From NCBI GenBank assembly GCA_913041535.1, contig CAJWJK010000002.1, positions 202,793 through 256,604 on the forward strand: 53,812 nt of DNA, in the 5' to 3' direction. The translations under genes and the position numbers were made by a program. The notes beneath the pieces were generated by a model. The model made no database searches. It worked only from the letters and a program-made list of their open reading frames with translations, and had not been told where the DNA came from. The DNA is from an uncultured Alphaproteobacteria bacterium (GTDB lineage Bacteria; Pseudomonadota; Alphaproteobacteria; VGEJ01). Positions 25,243 to 32,387 of this stretch are shown here, in pieces. Each line of letters starts with the position of its first letter. The stretch's first letter is position 1.

Positions 25243-26421
25243 TCATTTGGGAGGATGCCGAAGCTTCCAACGGTTTCCCTCCATGTGCCATATCTCTGGG
25301 TTTCTATGAAGATCCACAGTTTTATTGAATTCTGGTTCAGTCAGCCCTAGGTAGTCGAGGTTATCAGAGAGATGGCTTTTGGGAAATTCCGAGTCAAACT
25401 TACGAACTAACTCCAACCCTTCTTTTCTAGACATGTGTCCATTCTGAATCAATCGGCACGCATCGCGGGTGGCGCGTCCAAAGCCGAACTTGATGAATTG
25501 CATGTAGTAGTACATGTTATCAATCTTATCGTCTAGGCTATCGAAATCTGTAAACGTACCGTCCGTGCGCCCACTCTCTTCGGTAAGAAAGTGAAACTTT
25601 TCACGTATGTATTCGTAGTTTTCGTACATGCTCCAACGAAAAAAATAGCCAAAGTATAAAGCGTGAGCGCCTATTCTCTGTATGTCCTCTAGTGGTGGGT
25701 AAATGTATGGAGCCAGCTCTCTCGGAGCAATATCTTCGTCCACCCAATTTTCTGGATCATCACCAATTTGGTGCTCAATGACTTCAGTAAAATCGCGTGT
25801 TTTTTGATGCTCCGCGCTGAGAACCCTTCCTCCGTATTCGCTCTCACCATGTTCGGCGTAGAAAATTAGCGGGATGCCATACTGTACAGCAGCCCGCACA
25901 GGGGCGGCATTAATCCCAGCATCCCAATGCACCTTGGGGTTTCCACGTTCGATAAAGAATCTTTTGGCTAGCTCTCGTGATACCTTTTGGTTAGGCCGAA
26001 CAAAGACGTGGTCGAATCCCAACTTTAGTAATTCCTCTCGGTTGTGTAACCCTACCTTGTTAGGTAAGAGTGGGGAGAATGTAACTAGCAAAGGATTGAG
26101 GTTAAATTCAAACTTAAGACGGTGGGCGATTGCGCTTGAATCTTTTCCTCCACTCCAGGGGACGACACAGTCGTAAGCACTATCGCGCGGACGAAATTTT
26201 TCTACCAAATCGAGAAACTCCTGACGTCGGGCATCCCAGTCGATATCTTTCTTGTCAGCAGCATGGCGGCAAGCATTACAGACTCCCTCTGAGTCAAAAA
26301 CAATGCGGGGCCGTGTATCTGGCATCAAACACTTGCCGCAGTAGCGAACGGTCGGAGCGTCACTAATGCCACCACGATTTCCAGCGGAGGAATTTTCAGG
26401 AACGGATCGGAACACCGGCAT
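25243..26421 (-). CDS. N-acetyl sugar amidotransferase with adjacent HisF/HisH (WbpG/LegA-like)
   Basis: The protein activates an amide on a sugar with ATP for ammonia transfer, giving an acetamidino group. Zinc-ribbon cysteines lie at about residues 28, 31, 48 and 51. The PP-loop SGGKDS is at 90-95, followed by LLVTFSP and HWDAGINAAP, both typical of the family. I chose the ATG at 26421 because AAAAGG lies 10 bases upstream; this overlaps the hisF end by 26 bases, while the longest frame, from 26499, would overlap by 104. With the HisF paralogue and HisH it forms the three-part amidotransferase known from P. aeruginosa WbpG-HisH2-HisF2. The mechanism is established for that family; the substrate here is inferred. 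Confidence 0.88.
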   Translation of the reverse strand: MPVFRSVPENSSAGNRGGISDAPTVRYCGKCLMPDTRPRIVFDSEGVCNACRHAADKKDIDWDARRQEFLDLVEKFRPRDSAYDCVVPWSGGKDSSAIAHRLKFEFNLNPLLVTFSPLLPNKVGLHNREELLKLGFDHVFVRPNQKVSRELAKRFFIERGNPKVHWDAGINAAPVRAAVQYGIPLIFYAEHGESEYGGRVLSAEHQKTRDFTEVIEHQIGDDPENWVDEDIAPRELAPYIYPPLEDIQRIGAHALYFGYFFRWSMYENYEYIREKFHFLTEESGRTDGTFTDFDSLDDKIDNMYYYMQFIKFGFGRATRDACRLIQNGHMSRKEGLELVRKFDSEFPKSHLSDNLDYLGLTEPEFNKTVDLHRNPEIWHMEGNRWKLRHPPK

Positions 26422-27142
26422 GAGCAAGAAACCTTTTCGCGCTGCTAATACTTTTTTCAGTAAAGTGATAAATATTCTGGGTACAGACTGCGGAGGCATG
26501 ACCCTGTTCGATTCCCTCTAGAAAGTGCTTCCAATTCCCAGCGCCACCGAGAATCAACACAGGAACCCCTACTGCGTCAGCGACCATATGGCATAGGTCA
26601 AGGTCGTAGCCCTGAAGGTAACCATCGCGGTCAATTGCGGTAATTAGGATTTCACCTGTTCCACGTTGTTCCGCTTCGCGTGCCCAGGATACAGGGTCAC
26701 GACCCGTAGGTTGTTGTCCAAAGCCAGAAAATACCTCGTATTTTCCCTCAGCACTCTGTCTGGCATCAATTGACGTTATAACGCACTGCGCACCGAATAG
26801 TGTAGCAATCTCAGTAATCAATTCAGGGCGCTCTAGTGCGCCTGTGTTCACGATTACTTTGTCTGCTCCGTAGCTAAGATAGCTTCGTACATCTGAAACG
26901 GTTCGCACACCGCCTCCCGCGGCAAGGGGCACAAAACATCGAGTTGCGAATGATGAAACGACATCAGCGAACTTCTGCCCTTTCCCATGTTGATCTCGGG
27001 TGATGTCTAGGACAACAATCTCATCCACCGACCATGCATCTACGAAATTTAAAGTATAGCGGTAGTCCGGTGTAAATAACTTAGTGCGAAACAAAACACC
27101 ATTATTGAATGTAAGTACGGTAATAAGGCGTTTTCGAAGCAC
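26396..27142 (-). CDS. hisF: HisF paralogue dedicated to sugar amidotransferase
   Basis: The 248-residue TIM barrel follows HisF along its length: LAAGGGVRTVSDV near residue 73, KVIVNTGA near 93, ITSIDAR near 122, and ILGGAGN near 201. In housekeeping HisF the first strand reads CLD, and that Asp (Asp11 in Thermotoga) is catalytic. Here residues 9-12 read VLTF, so position 11 is threonine. The second catalytic Asp, in SIDAR, is kept. Loss of Asp11 argues that it no longer cyclises imidazole-glycerol phosphate and instead channels ammonia from HisH to the neighbouring amidotransferase. It starts 4 bases after hisH. Confidence 0.9.
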   Translation of the reverse strand: MLRKRLITVLTFNNGVLFRTKLFTPDYRYTLNFVDAWSVDEIVVLDITRDQHGKGQKFADVVSSFATRCFVPLAAGGGVRTVSDVRSYLSYGADKVIVNTGALERPELITEIATLFGAQCVITSIDARQSAEGKYEVFSGFGQQPTGRDPVSWAREAEQRGTGEILITAIDRDGYLQGYDLDLCHMVADAVGVPVLILGGAGNWKHFLEGIEQGHASAVCTQNIYHFTEKSISSAKRFLAHAGVPIRS

Positions 27143-27146
27143 TTAA

Positions 27147-27761
27147 TTAGGCGCCCGTAAGAAAGTTTTGTAAAAGAGTGAGGCCATGACGCTGACTTTT
27201 CTCTGGATGAAACTGGGTGGCGTAAATATTTCTGTACCTTAGCACGCTGGTAACTCTGCTGCCGTATTCACATTCACCGATGACAAGGTCATCATTACTT
27301 GGGTCAACATAATAGCTATGCACGTAATAGAACAACGCGTCGTCAGGGATATTGCAAAATATCGGATCGTCTTTCTTTTGAATGAGATTATTCCAGCCCA
27401 CATGTGGCACTTTGAAACTCGGATCATTAGAAGTAAGTTTCCTGCAGTGGGCGTCTATCCAGCCTAGCCCCGAACTGACGCCAAACTCATCACTGGCATT
27501 ACTTATTAACTGCGCCCCTAAGCAAATTCCGAGAATAGGCTTGCCTTCGTCTACGACGATACGGCGCAGCGGCTCAATTAAAGATCGCTCTGCTAGGTTG
27601 CGCATGCCATCGCCAAATGCTCCAACGCCAGGAAGTATGATCTTGTCACAATCCGCAAGCACATCCGGATTAACGGTTACGGTTGGCTCAAAGTCGAGCC
27701 GTGATACCGCCGCAGCAACAGAAACCAGATTGCCTAGACCGTAATCGACAATCCCAATCAT
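27147..27761 (-). CDS. hisH: HisH-type glutaminase subunit dedicated to sugar amidotransferase
   Basis: This class I glutamine amidotransferase of 204 residues opens with IVDYGLGNL, typical of HisH. The nucleophile is Cys80 in GICLGAQL, and the triad is completed by His185 and Glu187 in QFHPEKS. It supplies ammonia from glutamine to the HisF paralogue and the ATP-dependent amidotransferase next to it. Its ATG shares one base with the asnB stop (TGATG), so the two are translationally linked. A role in histidine synthesis is unlikely because no other his genes are present and the HisF partner has lost a catalytic residue. Confidence 0.9.
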   Translation of the reverse strand: MIGIVDYGLGNLVSVAAAVSRLDFEPTVTVNPDVLADCDKIILPGVGAFGDGMRNLAERSLIEPLRRIVVDEGKPILGICLGAQLISNASDEFGVSSGLGWIDAHCRKLTSNDPSFKVPHVGWNNLIQKKDDPIFCNIPDDALFYYVHSYYVDPSNDDLVIGECEYGSRVTSVLRYRNIYATQFHPEKSQRHGLTLLQNFLTGA

Positions 27762-29617
27762 CAGTGAAACCCATTCCTTTGAGGGGGGCTCTGTTTCCAG
27801 CTCACAACCGTTTCCAAAAACAACTTTGAAGATACAAAGCTAAACATAAATTTTGAAAAACTATTATCTGATAAATCTTGTTTCACAAATTTAAGGATTG
27901 CTTCTCGATCAACAATATTAAATATAGGACTTGGTTCGAGGATGCGTTCTAGAACGTTTTTGTCGCTTCGATCTAGCAGCGAGTCTATTGGAGCATTAAA
28001 GCCCCGTTTTCGACGATCAAGACGAACCATGTCGGGTATCAGACCACGTCCAGATGCCCTCAATATATGTTTGGCGAACCCATCAGAAATTAAATGCTTA
28101 GTCGGGATCGAATAGGCAAATTCTACCAACTGTCGATCTAGATAGGGGGATCTGTTCTCAATGGAACATTGCATGGAGTTGAGGTCGTCTTCTGCAAGAA
28201 TTATGGGCACCACTTCAACTCTCAGTTCATTAAGCATTCGATTGCGCAATAAACTGTCGACATAGTTGTTCTCGACGAACTTCTCGGAAAACGCGTCAGT
28301 TAAAAAAGAAGAAAACAACTCTGTATTCTGGTAAAGGTGATCTCGAAAAGATGGATTGTCCAGAAAATATAATGGATCCTTCAGGAGGGGATTTCGGACA
28401 AAGCGTCCGTAACCTTTTTCCCAATCCTGTAATAACTTAGGCAGGTTAGATTGGTCAGCCATCTCAGCCAGCCAAAAGCTGTAATGGTCAAAGTAACCGG
28501 TGAACAGCTCATCGGCGCCAGTGCCAGAGACCGCAACCTTGAATCCAGCGTCGCTAATAGCTTTGGAAAGAAAGGAGTGTGTATAATATGAAATAGTGGA
28601 GACTGGCGCATCGTGATAACTCACGAGGTCGGCAAGCCGGTCAAGGAACCGATCCGTGGAGGTGTGTGTGGTATGAAGCTGGCAGCCTAGTGCCTTCACC
28701 GTGGCTTGAATGTTGGTTTCTTCATTGTAACGCTCATCTTTGTCAATCACTGAGAAGGCATGTATGTCACGGTTCTTCTGGTGTGCAACCCCAGCTAGGA
28801 TGGAAGAGTCGATACCCCCTGAAAGGCAGAAGGCGACTGGCACATCGGCCCTCAGACGCCAGTCCAGGGAGCGATTTAAGTGATGGCGAACACCGTCAAT
28901 AGCATTTTCTAAGCTCATCTCCTGAGTTTGAGCACTAAGGTGCCAATACCGTTTTGCGTCGGGTTTTTCGGCACTCGTTACTACAGCAAAAGTTGCCGGT
29001 GGCAGTGATTCTATGTCGTGAAAGTAACTTGATGCATGTTTGTGAAGAGAGCGATATCCATTGACAAGATAGCGTTTTACTTGGTTTAGGTCTGGCTCAG
29101 GAACTTGCCCAGAAAGGCTCACAAGAGCCTTTATCTCGGAGGCAAAATACAGCGTGCCGCAATTTAACCAGTAGAAGAGTGGTTTTTCGCCAAATCGATC
29201 ACGGCTTAGTACAAGATGTTGCTGTTTCTCATCAAATAGGGCTATGGCCCACATCCCCTCAAAATACTCAAAGCATTTAAGGCCATAATGGAGGTAGGCG
29301 TTGAGCACCACTTCAGTATCAGACTGGGTGGTAAACTTATACCCAGCTGATTCAAGATCGTGCTTTAATTCGAGATAGTTGTAGATCTCTCCGTTATAAA
29401 CGAGCACACAATTATGGCGCTCAAAAGGCTGATTTGCCCGAGGGTCTAGGTCGATGATTGACAGTCGGGTATGCAGTAATGTTAGCTCATTCTCGCTCAT
29501 ACGGGTCTTAAAAACGCCACTTGCATCAGGACCGCGCTGGCGCATCTGTACAAGAGTGCTTTGTACTTGGTGAAAGTCGGGCACATTAACTCCAAGGGTG
29601 CCAGCGATACCGCACAT
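27761..29617 (-). CDS. asnB: AsnB-like glutamine-hydrolysing amidotransferase
   Basis: The 618-residue protein begins MCGIAGTLG with the N-terminal nucleophile Cys2 and has the class II glutaminase domain (YNGEIYNYLEL near residue 75). The synthetase domain follows with the PP-loop FCLSGGIDSS near residue 263 and SGTGADELFTGY near residue 360. Asparagine synthases in polysaccharide loci, such as WbpS-type proteins, are thought to amidate the carboxyl of a uronic acid or linked amino acid. That role fits better here than asparagine supply, but it is inferred from context. The stop overlaps the hisH start by one base, so two separate glutamine-dependent amidation systems are made together. Confidence 0.88.
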   Translation of the reverse strand: MCGIAGTLGVNVPDFHQVQSTLVQMRQRGPDASGVFKTRMSENELTLLHTRLSIIDLDPRANQPFERHNCVLVYNGEIYNYLELKHDLESAGYKFTTQSDTEVVLNAYLHYGLKCFEYFEGMWAIALFDEKQQHLVLSRDRFGEKPLFYWLNCGTLYFASEIKALVSLSGQVPEPDLNQVKRYLVNGYRSLHKHASSYFHDIESLPPATFAVVTSAEKPDAKRYWHLSAQTQEMSLENAIDGVRHHLNRSLDWRLRADVPVAFCLSGGIDSSILAGVAHQKNRDIHAFSVIDKDERYNEETNIQATVKALGCQLHTTHTSTDRFLDRLADLVSYHDAPVSTISYYTHSFLSKAISDAGFKVAVSGTGADELFTGYFDHYSFWLAEMADQSNLPKLLQDWEKGYGRFVRNPLLKDPLYFLDNPSFRDHLYQNTELFSSFLTDAFSEKFVENNYVDSLLRNRMLNELRVEVVPIILAEDDLNSMQCSIENRSPYLDRQLVEFAYSIPTKHLISDGFAKHILRASGRGLIPDMVRLDRRKRGFNAPIDSLLDRSDKNVLERILEPSPIFNIVDREAILKFVKQDLSDNSFSKFMFSFVSSKLFLETVVSWKQSPPQRNGFH

Positions 29618-29666
29618 AGCTACTTTCCAACCCTATGATGTATGGAGGATTCCATATTACTATTTG

Positions 29667-30680
29667 TTAGGCGGACACATTCTTGCGTAAAATTGTCTCT
29701 CCATGATTTGTTGGAGCCGTCAAGGTGCGGCCAATCAAATCGCCAATCTCTGAGCTGGTAAACTCGGTGGCGGGCCGCGCATACATCAAATCATCTCGGC
29801 TGAGAATAGTACCTACGCGCAAGTTTCTCGACGCCACAATACCTTTTCGCAAAGATTGGACAGACCCTGCTTCGCATGGCTGGCGTACCTTATCTAAGAT
29901 GCCGAGGCTAGCCTTTATTCTTGGTGCTGCGGTGACAAGAGCCTCAAGCTCTGAAGGATCAAGAGAGAGTTCGTGATCTCGGAAGGAGCGGCCTTCTTTG
30001 CTATCAGTAAAGTGTGCTTCCACCATGCATGCGCCTAAGGCAATCGCTGAAAAACATGGCTCAACGCCGATGGCGTGATGTGAATAACCCGTCGGAAGCC
30101 CATAGCGTTCAGCGAGAAACGGGACGCTACGGACATTGGTTTCTTCGATCGGTGTGGGATAGGATGAAATGCAGTGTAGAAGGACTACTCGCTCGTAAAG
30201 TGCTGTGTCAGAAATTTCATCCCGAATCCACTCTATGGCGCGATCGATTTCTTCGGTTGTGCCACATCCAGTAGATAGCACGATTGGCTTACCAGTTTGT
30301 GCGGCCGCTCGAATCACTGGCTCAAAATCGAGGTCACCACTAGCAATCTTAATCGCTGGACATAACTCATCGAGCAGCGGTATCACGTCCTCCGTGATGG
30401 CTGCTGAGAACAGGGGGATATCGAGATCGGCTGCTTCTCCCGCAAGCCGGCGGTGTGCCGCTTCATTAAGTCCAAACCGAGTCACTCTATCTAAACGATC
30501 AGGATCAGACGCGGATAGGAAGCGTTTGGGTGTGTAAGTCTGGAGTTTTACGGCGTCGGCACCGGCACCGGCGGCTAACCGCACCATCCTTGATGCTGCT
30601 TCAACGTCCCCCTCATGATTAACACCAATTTCAGCGACTATAGCAACTTCCGTTGAAAGATTTTTGCCAAATATTTTCAT
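29667..30680 (-). CDS. NeuB-family nonulosonic acid synthase, second copy
   Basis: I use the ATG at 30680: AGGAAAGAG lies just upstream and AEIGVNHEGD then falls at residues 16-25, as in NeuB; a longer frame from 30782 adds 34 unrelated residues. Other landmarks are DAVKLQTYTP near 42-51, IKIASGDLDF near residue 103, TGYSHHAIG near 199, and a C-terminal SAF-like segment beginning LRKGIVASRNL. It condenses phosphoenolpyruvate with an N-acyl hexosamine. It differs clearly from the copy at 600-1643 (for example the PKRFLSAS segment), so the locus probably makes two nonulosonic acids, or uses the copies at different stages. It is the first enzyme gene after the regulators. Confidence 0.9.
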   Translation of the reverse strand: MKIFGKNLSTEVAIVAEIGVNHEGDVEAASRMVRLAAGAGADAVKLQTYTPKRFLSASDPDRLDRVTRFGLNEAAHRRLAGEAADLDIPLFSAAITEDVIPLLDELCPAIKIASGDLDFEPVIRAAAQTGKPIVLSTGCGTTEEIDRAIEWIRDEISDTALYERVVLLHCISSYPTPIEETNVRSVPFLAERYGLPTGYSHHAIGVEPCFSAIALGACMVEAHFTDSKEGRSFRDHELSLDPSELEALVTAAPRIKASLGILDKVRQPCEAGSVQSLRKGIVASRNLRVGTILSRDDLMYARPATEFTSSEIGDLIGRTLTAPTNHGETILRKNVSA

Positions 30681-30720
30681 ATCGTTTCTCTTTCCTAATG
30701 AATTTGTTAGTGCAAGAAAT

Positions 30721-30828
30721 CTATTCGTCCGACTGCAATTTGGCCAAAAATTCAAGGGTTTTATAATGTGAGCCTTGTACATCTTGGTCTTTCATCACGA
30801 GTGTTAGAAGTTCAGGATCGTCTTGCAT
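30721..30828 (-). CDS. Possible 35-residue small protein, unknown function
   Basis: Between the NusG paralogue and the NeuB gene is an open frame that can start at the ATG at 30828, with AAGG eight bases upstream, and ends with TAG at 30721. The product is acidic and amphipathic in appearance (MQDDPELLTL, then KTLEFLAKLQ). A longer frame back to 30960 would run through the ops-like element and its hairpin and has no good ribosome site, so I prefer the short start. It may equally be untranslated leader. No family was recognised. Confidence 0.3.
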   Translation of the reverse strand: MQDDPELLTLVMKDQDVQGSHYKTLEFLAKLQSDE

Positions 30829-30876
30829 GAAACGTGCCTTTGTGACCAAGGAAAATGTTAAGAATGGGCTGATTTC

Positions 30877-30888
30877 CACGCTACCGCA
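30877..30888 (-). promoter_or_regulatory. ops-like element (RfaH/NusG-paralogue recruitment site candidate)
   Basis: Read on the transcribed leftward strand, these bases are TGCGGTAGCGTG, matching 11 of 12 positions of the E. coli ops core GGCGGTAGCGTG. It lies 85 bases after the stop of a NusG-paralogue gene and about 196 bases before the NeuB gene, ahead of some 21 kb of co-directional sugar genes. In E. coli, ops makes RNA polymerase pause and exposes a DNA hairpin that recruits RfaH. Function here is inferred from the match and the position. Shorter matches to the core occur elsewhere only on antisense strands. Confidence 0.55.
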
Positions 30889-30912
30889 CGCTGGGTGAAA
30901 GTGTCCCAGCAT
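30888..30912 (-). promoter_or_regulatory. RNA hairpin abutting the ops-like element
   Basis: On the leftward strand GCTGGG and CCCAGC form a perfect 6-bp stem around a 9-base loop (30890-30910). It extends to 8 bp through a G-U and an A-U pair. Its 3' arm ends directly against the ops-like sequence, so the stem would lie about 10-12 bases behind an RNA 3' end paused within ops. That is the spacing known for hairpin-stabilised pauses such as the his pause. No U-tract follows, so it is not a terminator. Confidence 0.5.
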
Positions 30913-30972
30913 CAACCGCTGCTGCTGACGGGCCGGCCGAACAACTGTTGGCCATGTCAAAGGCGCCGTCGT

Positions 30973-31485
30973 TTATCTTGCGGGCCTAACCTGTTCACGG
31001 GAAATACGGACCCGCGCCTGTCTTCCCATCATATTCATCAATACAATTATACGTTCTTCGTCGTTGCCGCATTCAAATAATGCAGGCCAATCCACAAATG
31101 GGCCATCGCTGATTAATAATTCCTCACCAGGATCAAAGCGTCTTTCACGTTCAATGCATATTATACCCTCGGAGTTTTCCCGGGATTTAAGTCCATTGAT
31201 AATCGATTCTGTAACGACGGTGGGTTTGGTGCCTGTCCCGGCGGAGACTAGATTAATAAGGCCGCGTGTGGCGGAAAGTGCGCGAGATCCAGTGCGAGAA
31301 AGGTCGGCTTTCAGAAAGAGATAGCGGGGAAAAAGTGGCGTGGAAACCCAATCGACACGACGGGCATGACGTCTGCGTTTTCGATAAATCGGGAGATACA
31401 CATCGACTCCCCGTTCCCAGAGATTGCTGCGAGCCCAAAGCTCCATCCGAGGTTGTGTATATGCGGCGTACCATTCTGCCGTCAT
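30973..31485 (-). CDS. NusG-paralogue transcription antitermination factor (RfaH/UpxY-like)
   Basis: The protein starts MTAEWYAAYTQPRMELWA, the opening of the NusG N-terminal domain. TPLFPRYLFLKAD near residues 51-63 is that domain's central signature. The C-terminal 60 residues (PGEELLISDGPFV, then GRQARVRI) form a KOW-type domain. At 170 residues it is the size of specialised NusG paralogues. I use the ATG at 31485, which overlaps the regulator's stop as ATGA; a frame from 31509 is longer but less coupled. Such factors suppress termination in long polysaccharide operons. It lies just upstream of an ops-like element and at the head of about 21 kb of sugar genes, so it probably acts on its own operon. 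Confidence 0.9.
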   Translation of the reverse strand: MTAEWYAAYTQPRMELWARSNLWERGVDVYLPIYRKRRRHARRVDWVSTPLFPRYLFLKADLSRTGSRALSATRGLINLVSAGTGTKPTVVTESIINGLKSRENSEGIICIERERRFDPGEELLISDGPFVDWPALFECGNDEERIIVLMNMMGRQARVRISREQVRPAR

Positions 31486-32135
31486 GAAGCGCCTCTGCGC
31501 AAATTGCAATCGACCTTAAGAAGGCTAGGCATGATTACATGGTTGATATCTGTATGCTGACATATCATGTCATACACGGCTTGTGGTCGCTTTGTATCGG
31601 TAATGAGAAATGCATCTCCGTCCATAAGGTCTTCGAACCTTGTGATGACTGGTAAACCCATGAACGTTTTTCGGCGTGCTTGTGGGGCGTATACTTGCAC
31701 AAGTTCTGTCGGGTGTTGAGTAGCACAGAGGATCGCAATTTCTGCTAATTCTCCGGCGCCGCAAAGTGTTATGCGTTTCCAGTGACGCTCAGTACATAGA
31801 TCAAATAGCACGTCTATTTCAGTTCGAGCTGTACGATAGAAGCTTAAAGAGCGGCCAAGATAATGTGCTGTCAACCGACTCTTTTCGGTAAGCCCTCGCG
31901 GTGTGATGTAGTATCCATACCGATTGGCCGGCGCTTTCCGGATTTTTACGAAGCCTTTACGGACACAACGTCGCAGGTAAGCATTTGTTAACCCCAAGGC
32001 AATACCTAATCCCCGAGCTAGAGATCGCTGTGACACATGGCTATTTTCATAGACTGCGTCAAGTAAACCGAGAACAATCTCATCATTACCGGAATGTTTT
32101 AGCCTGGAGACATCTTTGTCTTCCAATTGTGACAC
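31482..32135 (-). CDS. Winged-helix regulator (EPS-associated MarR-like) with Rossmann-like C-terminal domain
   Basis: Residues from about 18 to 85 look like a winged helix of the MarR-like type found next to exopolysaccharide operons (SQRSLARGLGIALG, then RKAPANRYGYYITPRGL). Residues 118-205 add a Rossmann-like unit: CGAGELAEIA at 125-134 is a Gly-rich nucleotide-binding loop, and LPVITRFEDL and DAFLITD strands follow. The annotated start is the GTG at 32135; a TTG at 32126 has better spacing from CAGGG and could be used instead. It is the first gene of the 22 kb leftward operon, and its promoter is covered by two identical dyads. Autoregulation in response to a nucleotide or sugar-nucleotide ligand is my inference. 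Confidence 0.82.
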   Translation of the reverse strand: MSQLEDKDVSRLKHSGNDEIVLGLLDAVYENSHVSQRSLARGLGIALGLTNAYLRRCVRKGFVKIRKAPANRYGYYITPRGLTEKSRLTAHYLGRSLSFYRTARTEIDVLFDLCTERHWKRITLCGAGELAEIAILCATQHPTELVQVYAPQARRKTFMGLPVITRFEDLMDGDAFLITDTKRPQAVYDMICQHTDINHVIMPSLLKVDCNLRRGAS

Positions 32136-32165
32136 CCTGACTTACATTCCCGTAGATACGACCGA

Positions 32166-32204
32166 GTTCATTCTGTGAACATAGAACGTTCATGCAATGA
32201 ACGT
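32166..32204. promoter_or_regulatory. Twin operator: two GTTCA-N5-TGAAC dyads 22 bp apart
   Basis: One dyad spans 32166-32180 and the other 32188-32202, each GTTCA, five bases, TGAAC, with centres exactly 22 bp (two helical turns) apart. The second extends to a perfect 8-bp inverted repeat, 32186-32204. The second fills the spacer of the predicted leftward promoter and the first covers its -10 and start point. This is a classical repressor layout, and the adjacent winged-helix gene is the obvious candidate ligand. Confidence 0.65.
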
Positions 32205-32207
32205 CAA
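32178..32207 (-). promoter_or_regulatory. Predicted sigma70 promoter of the 22 kb leftward operon
   Basis: On the leftward strand TTGACG (32207-32202) is followed after 18 bases by TATGTT (32183-32178), matching five and four of six consensus positions. Transcription would start near 32171, leaving a leader of about 36 bases before the regulator gene. The elements are interleaved with the twin operator, which supports the assignment. Confidence 0.5.
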
Positions 32208-32224
32208 GCATAAACCAAGTTCTG

Positions 32225-32253
32225 TAGACGCATGAAATGTGTTCTAGTATATA
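32225..32253 (+). promoter_or_regulatory. Predicted promoter for the MBOAT-SGNH-GT2 unit
   Basis: TAGACG at 32225-32230 and TATATA at 32248-32253 are separated by 17 bases. The predicted start point near 32260 falls at the base of the hairpin 32259-32283, which would therefore cap the 5' end of the transcript. The -35 match is moderate (four of six). Confidence 0.35.
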
Positions 32254-32258
32254 TGGAA

Positions 32259-32283
32259 AACTCCCTGTTGTTTACAGGGAGTT
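32259..32283 (+). other. Perfect 10-bp stem-loop at the predicted 5' end of the MBOAT transcript
   Basis: AACTCCCTGT and ACAGGGAGTT form a perfect 10-bp stem around the 5-base loop TGTTT. Rightward, it is followed by purine-rich GAAGGAGG and has no T-tract, so it does not look like a rightward terminator. Its position suggests a 5' stabilising hairpin or a regulatory leader. Leftward it is followed by TTTT, but it lies upstream of the leftward promoter and so would have nothing to terminate. Confidence 0.45.
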
Positions 32284-32336
32284 GAAGGAGGATAGTTAAG
32301 GCAATCAAGAGTACTGAGATTCCGGAGAGTTTAGCT

Positions 32337-32387
32337 ATGACTGCCTCTCAATATGTAAAGACTCCAAAATTAATTAGGTTATTGTAG
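32337..32387 (+). CDS. 16-codon leader peptide ahead of the MBOAT gene
   Basis: An ATG at 32337 follows GGAGAG by seven bases, a strong ribosome site, and opens a 16-residue frame (MTASQYVKTPKLIRLL) that stops at 32387. The MBOAT ATG comes three bases later and has only a weak site of its own. Translation of the mini-frame would therefore feed ribosomes to the acyltransferase gene. Too short to classify; the coupling is inferred from the spacing. Confidence 0.45.
   Translation: MTASQYVKTPKLIRLL

Noticed and set aside
25089-25328. A 79-residue rightward frame spanning the gap 25052-25242 and the end of the sugar amidotransferase gene.
   Set aside because: Its second half is antisense to the conserved end of a solid gene, and the first half has no recognisable features.
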